Below are positions 1 to 6,468 of a stretch of 7,481 nt of DNA, piece after piece. The stretch comes from Bizionia sp. (GTDB lineage Bacteria > Bacteroidota > Bacteroidia > Flavobacteriales > Flavobacteriaceae). Position 1 is the first letter of the stretch. Each line of letters opens with the position of its first letter. The stretch covers positions 1 to 7,481 of the forward strand of contig JAGPVI010000384.1 of the NCBI GenBank assembly GCA_018067115.1, read 5' to 3'. Below the pieces are notes generated by a model. That model searched no databases and was not told the DNA's origin. It saw only the letters and a program-made list of their open reading frames with translations. The position numbers were made by a program, and so were the translations under genes.

Positions 1-284
1 TATTTTTGCTTCATAAAAATAAATCACCTTACAAAACTATTGTAGGTACAGACTTGAATAACACCGCATTCTCTTATGCCTATAAGCGTGTTAAAGGAGA
101 TTTAATAGATAACTTTAGCGGCGCAGGAAATGGCTTTGGTAGAACCTATAATTTTAAATTTTTCCCGATTAGAATCGACTTTATTTTAACCGATCCAGAA
201 TTTGTAATTAATAGTTTTAAAACTTACGATGTGTTGTATTCTGATCACTACCCAATTATGTCTCGCTTAAGTTTGCCAGAATAA
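1..284 (+). CDS. Endonuclease/exonuclease/phosphatase (EEP) family protein, C-terminal fragment
   Basis: This is the 3' end of a gene that begins before the window; the frame is open to the left edge (first full codon at position 3), so the TTG at 6 is an internal leucine codon, not a start. About 93 residues remain, ending with TAA at 282-284. Three EEP-fold landmarks are visible: a D-x-N motif (TDLNNT, Asp codon at 51-53), R-I-D-F-I-L (codons about 171-188) and the terminal S-D-H-Y-P (codons about 240-254), whose Asp-His pair is the catalytic metal/phosphate site of the superfamily. The family cleaves phosphodiester or phosphomonoester bonds. Flavobacterial relatives often carry N-terminal membrane helices, but that part is not visible, so the substrate cannot be named. 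It is convergent with the DUF6122 gene and the two stop codons abut. Confidence 0.9.
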   Translation, partial: FLLHKNKSPYKTIVGTDLNNTAFSYAYKRVKGDLIDNFSGAGNGFGRTYNFKFFPIRIDFILTDPEFVINSFKTYDVLYSDHYPIMSRLSLPE

Positions 285-593
285 TTACAGCATTAAGCAG
301 TTCGCGCTATCGGCAATAATATGAATAACTAAACCTAAGCCAATAAGTCTAGTTTTCTTCGGAAATAGTAATAGCACATAAAAAGCAATCGCATAATACG
401 TGTGTAACGGATGGAAGTTAATGCTACAACGATTGGGGTCGAAAAGTGGAGTGGCTAATAAATGGTCTAAATCAATTAGCATTCCTAGAAGCATTATGCC
501 CAAAGCCTTGCCCCATATTTTCTTGTAAAATAGTAAAGCGACCATTAGTGGGCCACCAAAATGAATTCCGTAATGAATAAGATCTGTAAGCAT
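285..593 (-). CDS. DUF6122 family small integral membrane protein
   Basis: A 102-residue, strongly hydrophobic protein that I recognise as the DUF6122 type found in Flavobacteriia; its function is unknown. About four membrane segments can be drawn (roughly residues 9-23, 29-45, 62-77 and 82-99), separated by short basic loops. Acidic and histidine residues sit in or next to the helices in an ordered pattern: D41-L-D43-H44, H61-P-L-H64 and H91-x-x-x-D95. This resembles the metal-binding pattern of the larger YdjM/DUF457 membrane hydrolases, which is inference only. The ATG at 591-593 shares its A with the TAA stop of the upstream WbqC gene (TAATG), so translation is probably coupled. It is the last gene of the minus-strand block. 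Confidence 0.85.
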   Translation of the reverse strand: MLTDLIHYGIHFGGPLMVALLFYKKIWGKALGIMLLGMLIDLDHLLATPLFDPNRCSINFHPLHTYYAIAFYVLLLFPKKTRLIGLGLVIHIIADSANCLML

Positions 594-1213
594 TAAATAG
601 CATTTTGTGCCTCTAAATAGGCTAAAGCACTTGGGCCTTCGTTAAATAGTAAGTCCAAAATACTTAAATTATTAATGTAACCGTGTTTGGCATTAAAGAC
701 TTGTGTGTAGTTATCAAATTGTAGAACAGTGTCTTTTTTAGCATTTACTAAATACCTATAGTCTAAACTGTCTTCAGGTTCTTTTTCGAAATTTTCTGTC
801 TTTGTAATAGTGATATCGAGCTGCAAAGCTTCGCAAATAACCTCAAAACACGCTAAATTAAAATCTAAAATGGAGTCGAAAGACTCCGTGTATAAAGGCT
901 TTATATCATCTATATAATATTCGTAAAATGGAGAAGTTCTATAAGCCGATTCTAAAGATTTAAAATGAATGTCCTGCCAGTTGTAAGTGTTTGCTATTTT
1001 TACATCTTGGTATAACTGACGGTTTTTCTGAGTGTAAATTACCGGAACACTTAATTGTAGCTTCCCATTGGCAGCATAAATATAACAGCGGTTTCTATAG
1101 GTTTGCTTTTGGTAGTTGTCAAAAACTTCAAACGTAACACTATCTGTATTGGCTATAGCTACAAACGTTTCAATAGTAGGGAAATAGGTGGGATGGAGTA
1201 GAATAGATGTCAT
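593..1213 (-). CDS. WbqC family protein
   Basis: A 206-residue soluble protein without a signal peptide. It matches the WbqC-like family, named after a gene in O-antigen clusters: an N-terminal H-P-T-Y-F-P-T motif (residues 7-13, usually QPxYFP), a middle strand with Y-R-N-R (39-42) followed by the L-S-V-P-V segment (53-57), and an aromatic-rich stretch R-T-S-P-F-Y-E-Y-Y (92-100). The biochemical role is not settled; family members are often linked to polysaccharide or glycan loci, but nothing around this copy is a glycan gene. The start is ATG at 1211-1213. The gene lies 104 bp after lepB, a gap containing an 11-bp inverted repeat, so it may be read through from lepB or have its own promoter. 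It overlaps the DUF6122 start by one base. Confidence 0.9.
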   Translation of the reverse strand: MTSILLHPTYFPTIETFVAIANTDSVTFEVFDNYQKQTYRNRCYIYAANGKLQLSVPVIYTQKNRQLYQDVKIANTYNWQDIHFKSLESAYRTSPFYEYYIDDIKPLYTESFDSILDFNLACFEVICEALQLDITITKTENFEKEPEDSLDYRYLVNAKKDTVLQFDNYTQVFNAKHGYINNLSILDLLFNEGPSALAYLEAQNAI

Positions 1214-1256
1214 ACAGAACTAATATCAGTTTCTAAGCGGTATTAAACTTAATACA

Positions 1257-1297
1257 TAAAGTCTTTACTCTGGAATATACCTAAAATAAAGACTTTA
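1257..1297. repeat. 11-bp inverted repeat / paired near-palindromes between lepB and the WbqC gene
   Basis: TAAAGTCTTTA at 1257-1267 and its exact reverse complement TAAAGACTTTA at 1287-1297 are separated by 19 bases. Each arm is itself nearly palindromic (AAAG-N-CTTT), so the arms also read as a direct repeat, TAAAGNCTTTAC, starting exactly 30 bp apart (about three helical turns). As RNA on the minus strand this could form an 11-bp hairpin after lepB, but it has only two G-C pairs and no U-tract behind it, which makes it a poor intrinsic terminator. A pair of protein-binding sites upstream of the WbqC gene is the alternative. A third copy lies at 3053-3062. The repeat is certain; the function is not. 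Confidence 0.55.
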
Positions 1298-1317
1298 CGA
1301 TTTAAAAGAATTTATAG

Positions 1318-3042
1318 TTATGCTTTTTTCTTACGTTTTCTAAATTTTGAAAAACCATAACCCAAAGCGATTAAAACAAGTACCGGAATTAAATAGGAAA
1401 CGGGTTTACCGCTACCGTGAACCGTAGTAAATAATCTATTCCATCGTATTTTGTTTAGTCCAGAAGCATTAGTGTCATAACTCATCCAAATTAAAACGGG
1501 TTTACCAACCACGTGATCGAAAGGTACGTAACCCCAAGCTCTTGCATCTTGAGAGTTGTGGCGGTTATCTCCCATCATCCAGTAATAATCTTGCTTAAAA
1601 GTATAGGTAGTGGCCAGTTCTCCATTTATAAAAATCTGATTTCCTTTTACGCTAATTTTATTGTTTTCGTATTCCGAAATAATACGCTCATAGAGCGGAA
1701 GAACGTCTAAGTTTAAGTCGACAGTTTTTCCTGCTTCCGGAATGTAAATGGGGCCAAAATTATCGAAACTCCAATTGTAACCCGGTGCATGCGGGAACAC
1801 GTCTTCTTTTGGCTGATAATCAAATTTTTCTACAGAAGCTACTTTAGGATTGTTTCTTAGAGTTTGTGCTTCTTCTTCAGTTAAATTAACGTTTATTTTG
1901 TTTAAAAGAGGCTCCATTTTAAACTTTAGCATATCGTCATTCCTAACAAAACCAACAACTTCTATGTTTAAAGAATCTCTGCTGCCTTCATTTAAATATG
2001 CACGATTGTCTTTGTTAAAATACTCTTGAAGTCTAGGGTCGTCCCAATATTTCGAATTGATATTATAAAATCTCCAAAATTGAGAATGAATATTGTTATC
2101 TACAAATCCTTGATCTAAATCGTCCTTAGTAGTTACAGAATAGTAAAACTGAATTCTCGCACGATCTGGTAATACGTTTTTCTTTCCGTTCGTGTAAATG
2201 TATCCGTTTTTTATAGCCATAGAATCACCAGGGATACCAACGGCACGTTTTACATAATTCGATTTTTTATCTACGGGTTTTATAAATCCGCGTTTAGGGA
2301 CTTTAAAGAAATCTTGTACGGTATCTACCGGCCAATTAAAAACGACAATGTCGTTACGTTTTATATTTTGAAAGCCTGGTAATCTAAAATAAGGTAAAAA
2401 GGTTTTATTTGCCCAAGAGTCATCGCGAGTGGTTCTATCATCGTCCGAGATATAAGATTTAGTATTTACCACAGGAATAGAATCGTGCACCATTGGTAAA
2501 GCTAAAGACGTCTGTGGCGTTCGTGCACCGTAATGAAACTTACTTACAAAAAGGAAGTCGCCAATTAGCAATGTTTTCTCTAAAGAAGACGTTGGTATAA
2601 CAAATGGCTGAATAAAATAAGTATGAACAATTGTAGCGGCTACAATTGCGAATAATATTGAGCTTACCCAATCTCCAACTTCCGAGCGCGGTTGTAGCGA
2701 GCGGTCTTCAATATAAGTTACATCGGCCACGTAATTTAAATAGAAGTTATAAAAGCCTAAAGATATAATAGCTAAAAAAGTGTCTAAATTCGAGTTTTTA
2801 CCAAAGCTTCTCGCTGTTTCTACCCAAATAACGGGAAACATAATAAGGTTAACGATAGGTAAAAATAAGAGGATTGTCCACCACCAAGGTCTGTTTATAA
2901 TTTTCATTAATATAACAGCGTTATAAACGGGTACAAATGCTTCCCAAGCTTGTCTTCCTGCTTTAATGTATAATTTCCAAGTGGCTAAACCGTGAAGAGC
3001 TTGAATGATTAAGAGAAAAATAAACAACTGTGTAAAACTCAT
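1318..3042 (-). CDS. lepB: Signal peptidase I with N-terminal DUF5684-like membrane domain
   Basis: A 574-residue membrane-bound serine protease (family S26) that removes signal peptides from exported proteins. Residues about 1-105 form a multi-helix DUF5684-like module (WKLYIKAG at 22-29, VPVYN at 37-41, RPWWW at 51-55, then a hydrophobic run to about 75). A helix at about 125-146 leads into the protease domain. The catalytic serine is S153 in I-P-T-S-S-L-E-K-T-L, and the catalytic lysine is K265 in N-Y-V-K-R-A-V-G-I-P-G-D. The last conserved box is M-G-D-N-R-H-N-S-Q-D-A-R (490-501), with His where E. coli has Asp. A long insert (about 285-480) separates the lysine from that box, and a C-terminal helix (549-563) ends in a basic tail, KFRKRKKKA. 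E. coli LepB has 324 residues; the extra length is usual for Bacteroidota. It lies 89 bp after dapB. Confidence 0.97.
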   Translation of the reverse strand: MSFTQLFIFLLIIQALHGLATWKLYIKAGRQAWEAFVPVYNAVILMKIINRPWWWTILLFLPIVNLIMFPVIWVETARSFGKNSNLDTFLAIISLGFYNFYLNYVADVTYIEDRSLQPRSEVGDWVSSILFAIVAATIVHTYFIQPFVIPTSSLEKTLLIGDFLFVSKFHYGARTPQTSLALPMVHDSIPVVNTKSYISDDDRTTRDDSWANKTFLPYFRLPGFQNIKRNDIVVFNWPVDTVQDFFKVPKRGFIKPVDKKSNYVKRAVGIPGDSMAIKNGYIYTNGKKNVLPDRARIQFYYSVTTKDDLDQGFVDNNIHSQFWRFYNINSKYWDDPRLQEYFNKDNRAYLNEGSRDSLNIEVVGFVRNDDMLKFKMEPLLNKINVNLTEEEAQTLRNNPKVASVEKFDYQPKEDVFPHAPGYNWSFDNFGPIYIPEAGKTVDLNLDVLPLYERIISEYENNKISVKGNQIFINGELATTYTFKQDYYWMMGDNRHNSQDARAWGYVPFDHVVGKPVLIWMSYDTNASGLNKIRWNRLFTTVHGSGKPVSYLIPVLVLIALGYGFSKFRKRKKKA

Positions 3043-3052
3043 AATATATTTT

Positions 3053-3062
3053 TAAAGACTTT
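3053..3062. repeat. Third copy of the TAAAGACTTT near-palindrome, 11 bp upstream of the lepB start
   Basis: TAAAGACTTT is identical over ten bases to the arm at 1287-1296. It lies between dapB and lepB, immediately upstream of the lepB ATG (3040-3042), where the leader of a lepB message would be. The sequence is AT-rich and a nine-base version also occurs inside the WbqC gene (694-702), so chance is possible. Listed because all three ten-base copies in the window are intergenic. Confidence 0.35.
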
Positions 3063-3082
3063 TGTCTGTTAGATTATCATCT

Positions 3083-3112
3083 ATTGCTATTGGTAGTTTT
3101 CCAAAAAGCAAT
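3083..3112 (-). other. Imperfect hairpin in the dapB-lepB intergenic region
   Basis: ATTGCT (3083-3088) pairs with AGCAAT (3107-3112), and inside it TTGG (3090-3093) pairs with CCAA (3101-3104). Together they give a ten-pair stem with a small internal bulge (one base against two) and a seven-base loop. On the minus strand it lies about 20 bases after the dapB stop and about 40 bases before the lepB start. No U-tract follows on that strand, so it is not a standard intrinsic terminator. An RNA-stability, processing or attenuation element is possible, as is chance folding of AT-rich DNA. Confidence 0.35.
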
Positions 3113-3131
3113 GTTACATTTTTGTAGGCTG

Positions 3132-3833
3132 TTAACCAATATTTAACACATCTTTCATAGTGAAAACACCAGATTTATTTACGAGCCATTCGGCAGCTAC
3201 AATAGCGCCCAATGCAAAACCTTCGCGACTGTGAGCAGTGTGTTTTATTTCTAAAGTATCTACTGCACTCACATATTCAATGCTATGTGTTCCAGGGACA
3301 TTATCTATGCGTTTGGCAGTGATAGGTAAGGTGTTTGTAGCGTTAGAATCTAGTTTCCATTGCGTATATTTTTGGTGATTGCCAATAATACCTTCTGCAA
3401 GTGTAATTGCTGTTCCACTCGGTGAGTCTAATTTTTGAGTGTGGTGAATTTCTTCCAAATGCACATTATACTCTTTTAAATTAGACATCATTTTGGCTAA
3501 TGTTTTATTCAATTCGAAAAAAATATTAACGCCTAAACTAAAATTAGAAGCATAAATAAAGGCACCATTTTTAGCGTGACATAAATCTACCGCATCGTTA
3601 TACTTATCCAACCAGCCCGTTGTACCAGAAACCACAGGAATATGGTTGTTTATGCAATGCGATATGTTTTTAAAAGCGGCTTCGGGTATACTGAAATCTA
3701 TAGCGACATCAGCGTTTTGGAGATCCATTTCGGTAGTATCGTCGAGTTTTAAAACAATAGTATGTCCGCGGGTAATAGCGAGAGCTTCAATTGTTTTTCC
3801 CATTTTTCCGTATCCGAGTAATGCTATTTTCAT
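3132..3833 (-). CDS. dapB: 4-hydroxy-tetrahydrodipicolinate reductase
   Basis: A 233-residue cytosolic enzyme that reduces 4-hydroxy-tetrahydrodipicolinate to tetrahydrodipicolinate with NAD(P)H, in the diaminopimelate route to lysine and peptidoglycan. The N-terminal Rossmann domain shows G7-Y-G9-K-M-G12, and V-V-S-G-T-T-G-W (67-74) lies at the cofactor/substrate interface. The C-terminal domain carries the family signature E-I-H-H-T-Q-K-L-D-S-P-S-G-T-A (128-142); by alignment with E. coli HHRHK the proton donor is H130 and the catalytic lysine is K134. It is about 40 residues shorter than the 273-residue E. coli enzyme, which I regard as normal for Bacteroidota. The start ATG at 3831-3833 places the Rossmann strand immediately at the N terminus. 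It follows the DUF5683 gene by 34 bp on the same strand, so cotranscription is likely. Confidence 0.97.
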   Translation of the reverse strand: MKIALLGYGKMGKTIEALAITRGHTIVLKLDDTTEMDLQNADVAIDFSIPEAAFKNISHCINNHIPVVSGTTGWLDKYNDAVDLCHAKNGAFIYASNFSLGVNIFFELNKTLAKMMSNLKEYNVHLEEIHHTQKLDSPSGTAITLAEGIIGNHQKYTQWKLDSNATNTLPITAKRIDNVPGTHSIEYVSAVDTLEIKHTAHSREGFALGAIVAAEWLVNKSGVFTMKDVLNIG

Positions 3834-3867
3834 TTAAAATAAATGGATTTATAAAGTATTATTGTTA

Positions 3868-4476
3868 TTAATCTAGTTTAAGATTAAATGTAAGACCTAA
3901 ACTACCACTATTATCAAACTCATCTAATTTATAATGTGGCTTAAAAGATAAATTATCGTCTATATTATATTGAAGTAAATGCGCATCTACGTTGGCATCG
4001 ATAATGTTTAAAGCATATAAACCAACGGTTACCAGTAAGGAAAGCTCCTTATTTCTACGCAATGTTGTTTGTGCTTGGCGCAGCCCGTCGTCTGTTAATC
4101 GACCTTGAAATTGATCATCACTAAAACCTGCTAAACGCCGTCTGTAAGCATTTCTTACTTTCTTGTACTCGGTATTATTATCTATATAAAAATAAATACC
4201 TGTTCCAATTGCAGCATAAACAATAGGTATTTTCCAGTATTTTTTATTGTAAGCTTGGCCCAAACCAGGTAGAATAGCCGAGTAAAAAGCAGCGCGAGAA
4301 GGCGCTAACGGATCTAAAGGTTTACGCACTTGTGTAGAGTCTAACGTCACTGTAACCGGCGCGTCCATATTTTTAGCATTGCTAGTATCGCTCTCTTTTT
4401 TTGATTGCGCCAAAGCGGAAAAACTAAAAGTTAGACACAATAAACACGCTATTACAGTTTTATTTAGCACTCTCAA
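3868..4476 (-). CDS. DUF5683 domain-containing exported/membrane protein
   Basis: A 202-residue envelope protein of unknown function. The N terminus is a classic type I signal peptide (residues 1-23: basic start, hydrophobic core, A-L-A before Q24), so it is a plausible LepB substrate. A polar linker follows to about 55. The DUF5683 core begins at P-L-D-P-L-A-P-S-R-A (53-62) and contains P-G-L-G-Q-A-Y-N-K-K-Y-W-K (70-82), a hydrophobic helix (83-98) and a basic stretch with Y-R-R-R; a second hydrophobic segment lies at about 144-160. No ATG is available at the 5' end: the frame opens right after a TAG, with TTG at 4474-4476 and GTG at 4468-4470 as candidate starts, both preserving the signal peptide. 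The next ATG (codon 36) would delete it. The first 17 bases overlap the end of parB, suggesting coupled translation. Confidence 0.9.
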   Translation of the reverse strand: MRVLNKTVIACLLCLTFSFSALAQSKKESDTSNAKNMDAPVTVTLDSTQVRKPLDPLAPSRAAFYSAILPGLGQAYNKKYWKIPIVYAAIGTGIYFYIDNNTEYKKVRNAYRRRLAGFSDDQFQGRLTDDGLRQAQTTLRRNKELSLLVTVGLYALNIIDANVDAHLLQYNIDDNLSFKPHYKLDEFDNSGSLGLTFNLKLD

Positions 4477-5368
4477 CTAGCTTTTTTATACGGTTAAAAT
4501 CTTCTTCAGAATGAAAAGGAATAGATATTTTTCCTTTTCCATTATTAGAAACTTTAACGTCTATTTTATGACCAAAGTATTCCGAGAAGTCCTTAATTCC
4601 TTTTTTAATATAAACAGGTAATTCTTTGTCGACTTTTGTTTTTGGTACTACAACTTCGCTAGTTTCATTATAGTTTTTAACCAGTGTTTCGGTTTCTCTA
4701 ACAGATAATTTATTAGCAAGAATTTTTTCGTAAATATCTAATTGAATGTTTTGGTCTTCAATAGTAATAATGGCACGACCGTGACCCATAGATAGAAATC
4801 CATCGCGCATTCCTGTCTGAATAATTGGGTCTAATTTTAATAATCGTAAATAGTTGGCAATTGTAGAGCGTTTTTTACCCACACGATCACTCATTTGTTC
4901 TTGGGTTAATTGAATTTCATCAATTAAACGTTGGTAAGACAAAGCAATTTCTATAGGGTCTAAATCTTGACGTTGTATGTTTTCAACCAAAGCCATTTCC
5001 AGGCTTTCTTGGTCGTTTGCAATACGTATATAAGCCGGGATTGTTTCTAACCCCATTAATTTAGACGCTCTAAAACGGCGTTCTCCAGAAACCAATTGGT
5101 ATTTTTCGAATCCTAGTTTTCTTACAGTAATAGGTTGAATAACACCAAGTTCTTTAATCGAAGAGGCTAATTCTCGTAGCGATTCTTCATTAAAATTTGT
5201 ACGTGGCTGAAAAGGATTTACTTCAATCGAAGTCAATTCTAAATCTACAATATTACCAATAACCTTATCTGCATTTTTGTCTTGCACAGATTGTATATCG
5301 TTGCTCGGGTCTTTTAAAAGTGCCGATAAGCCTCTTCCTAAAGCCTGTTTCTTTGTTGCCTTCGCCAT
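4460..5368 (-). CDS. parB: Chromosome partitioning protein ParB (Spo0J family)
   Basis: A 302-residue centromere-binding protein that loads at parS sites, slides as a CTP-dependent clamp, and works with ParA and SMC to segregate the replication origin. After an N-terminal A-L-G-R-G-L-S-A-L-L (9-18), the typical ParA-interacting tail, comes N-P-F-Q-P-R (51-56). The CTP-binding boxes are G-E-R-R-F-R-A-S (95-102) and E-N-I-Q-R-Q-D-L-D-P-I-E (129-140). A helix-turn-helix spans about 153-180 (T-Q-E-Q-M-S-D-R-V-G-K-K-R-S-T-I) and the C-terminal dimerisation region runs from about 255 to 302. The length is normal for a chromosomal ParB. The start ATG (5366-5368) lies 3 bp after the parA stop, so the two form one transcription unit. 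No full parS site was found in the window. Confidence 0.97.
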   Translation of the reverse strand: MAKATKKQALGRGLSALLKDPSNDIQSVQDKNADKVIGNIVDLELTSIEVNPFQPRTNFNEESLRELASSIKELGVIQPITVRKLGFEKYQLVSGERRFRASKLMGLETIPAYIRIANDQESLEMALVENIQRQDLDPIEIALSYQRLIDEIQLTQEQMSDRVGKKRSTIANYLRLLKLDPIIQTGMRDGFLSMGHGRAIITIEDQNIQLDIYEKILANKLSVRETETLVKNYNETSEVVVPKTKVDKELPVYIKKGIKDFSEYFGHKIDVKVSNNGKGKISIPFHSEEDFNRIKKLVESAK

Positions 5369-5371
5369 TAT

Positions 5372-6136
5372 TTAGGAGTTTTTATTAATAATTTCCTTAG
5401 CTAAACTTAAATAATTGATCGCTCCTTTACTAGTAGCATCATAATTAATAATGCTCTCTCCGTAACTAGGCGCTTCACTTAATCGTACATTTCGTTGTAT
5501 AATGGTTTGAAATACCATATCGTTAAAATGCTTCTGAACTTCTTCTACCACTTGGTTAGATAAACGCAAGCGCGAATCGTACATCGTTAATAAAAGACCT
5601 TCAATATCTAAATCTGCATTGTGTATTTTTTGAACACTTTTTATGGTGTTTAATAATTTCCCTAATCCTTCAAGAGCGAAATACTCGCATTGAATAGGTA
5701 TAATTACCGAGTGTGCTGCTGTTAGTGCATTTAATGTTAGTAACCCTAAAGATGGCGCACAATCAATTAAAATATAATCGTAATCGTCCACAATATCTTC
5801 AAGCGCTTTCTTTAGCATATACTCACGATTCTCTTTGTCTACAAGTTCTATCTCAATAGCCACAAGATCAATGTGAGCGGGTATAATATCTAAATTGGGC
5901 GTGTTTGTTTTAACAATCGCATCGCGAGCACTATTGGTATGTTCCAAAAGTTGGTAGGTTCCAATATCTACAGTATCAACATCAATTCCTAAACCAGAAG
6001 TGGAGTTTGCCTGCGGATCAGCATCTATTAAAAGCTCTTTTTTTTCTAACACACCTAAAGAGGCTGCTAGGTTTACAGAAGTTGTTGTTTTACCAACCCC
6101 TCCTTTTTGATTGGCAATTGCAATGATTTTACCCAT
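5372..6136 (-). CDS. parA: Chromosome partitioning ATPase ParA (Soj family)
   Basis: A 254-residue P-loop ATPase that binds DNA non-specifically as an ATP dimer and is released by ParB, driving origin segregation on the nucleoid. It begins directly with the strand before the deviant Walker A motif, K-G-G-V-G-K-T-T (11-18), whose signature lysine K11 marks the ParA/MinD class. L-I-D-A-D-P-Q (36-42) is the A' box and L-I-D-C-A-P-S-L-G-L (123-132) holds the Walker B aspartate D125. P-I-Q-C-E-Y-F-A-L-E-G-L (147-158) and N-V-R-L-S-E-A-P-S (216-224) are further family landmarks. It has no N-terminal DNA-binding extension, as expected for the short chromosomal Soj type rather than plasmid P1 ParA. 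It is first in the minus-strand block; the promoter should lie in 6137-6515, but I could not pick a convincing one. Confidence 0.97.
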   Translation of the reverse strand: MGKIIAIANQKGGVGKTTTSVNLAASLGVLEKKELLIDADPQANSTSGLGIDVDTVDIGTYQLLEHTNSARDAIVKTNTPNLDIIPAHIDLVAIEIELVDKENREYMLKKALEDIVDDYDYILIDCAPSLGLLTLNALTAAHSVIIPIQCEYFALEGLGKLLNTIKSVQKIHNADLDIEGLLLTMYDSRLRLSNQVVEEVQKHFNDMVFQTIIQRNVRLSEAPSYGESIINYDATSKGAINYLSLAKEIINKNS

Positions 6137-6421
6137 TAAAATATTTAGATTTTAGTACGCGTAAAAATACAATTATTTGCGAGTAATAAAAATTGAACTT
6201 GTTAACAGTTGGTTAAAACCGATTGTGATACCTTATAATTATATAGTTAAATGTTATGATACCTGACGATTAGCTCTGATTCTAACTCTGTTTTTAAACT
6301 AAAACTTTTAATATTTACTGCATAATTTTAGGATACTAATGAATTGGGAGTATTTACACTATTTAAGCTTAACTAGCTCGAATTGATGACCTATCGATAA
6401 TTATAAAATTTTGTTAAAAAA

Positions 6422-6446
6422 ATGATATTAAGCTGATAAATATCAT
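6422..6446. repeat. 8-bp inverted repeat upstream of nirK
   Basis: ATGATATT (6422-6429) and its exact reverse complement AATATCAT (6439-6446) are separated by nine bases. The right arm overlaps the Crp/Fnr-like palindrome at 6433-6446. It may extend the operator or may only reflect the AT-rich composition. Confidence 0.4.
6433..6446 (+). promoter_or_regulatory. Candidate Crp/Fnr-family operator upstream of nirK
   Basis: The sequence CTGAT-AAAT-ATCAT matches the Fnr-type consensus TTGAT-N4-ATCAA at eight of ten defined positions; the core TGAT-N4-ATCA is perfectly symmetric and only the outer base of each half differs. Its centre (6439.5) is 41.5 bp upstream of a start at about 6481 predicted from the -7 element at 6469-6476, the spacing of a class II activator site. 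nirK genes in many bacteria are controlled by Crp/Fnr-superfamily sensors of low oxygen or NO. The match is seen in the sequence; the regulator and its effect are inferred. Confidence 0.45.
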
Positions 6447-6468
6447 CAAATTAGAGGAAAGCTTCACG

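Noticed and set aside
6..284. TTG at 6 as a real start for a 92-residue protein
   Set aside because: The frame is open to the left edge and the EEP motifs present are only the C-terminal ones, so this is a truncated larger gene.
1257..1297. Strong intrinsic terminator for lepB
   Set aside because: The stem has only two G-C pairs, a 19-base loop and no U-tract on the minus strand, so it is reported as a repeat instead.
1510..1515. CACGTG, the core of a ParB parS site
   Set aside because: The flanks (CCAAC on the left, ATCGA on the right) do not match the TGTTNCACGTGNAACA consensus, and it lies in the conserved coding region of lepB.
1513..1710. Open frame of 65 codons on the plus strand
   Set aside because: It lies wholly inside lepB in antisense, over the conserved GDNRHNS box, and its translation has no recognisable features.
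3646..3837. Open frame of 63 codons on the plus strand
   Set aside because: It is antisense to the dapB Rossmann domain and is explained as a shadow of that gene.
6200..6207. TGTTAACA palindrome near parA as a degenerate parS
   Set aside because: It has only the outer TGTT/AACA arms and lacks the CACGTG core; an 8-bp palindrome is expected occasionally in AT-rich DNA.
6339..6386. Fifteen-codon ATG frame in the parA-nirK spacer
   Set aside because: It is too short, has no ribosome-binding context and no recognisable peptide; it is consistent with chance.
6383..6399. TTGAT followed by TATCGATA as a second Fnr-type site
   Set aside because: The half sites do not align at the required four-base spacing (ATCGA instead of ATCAA, shifted by one).
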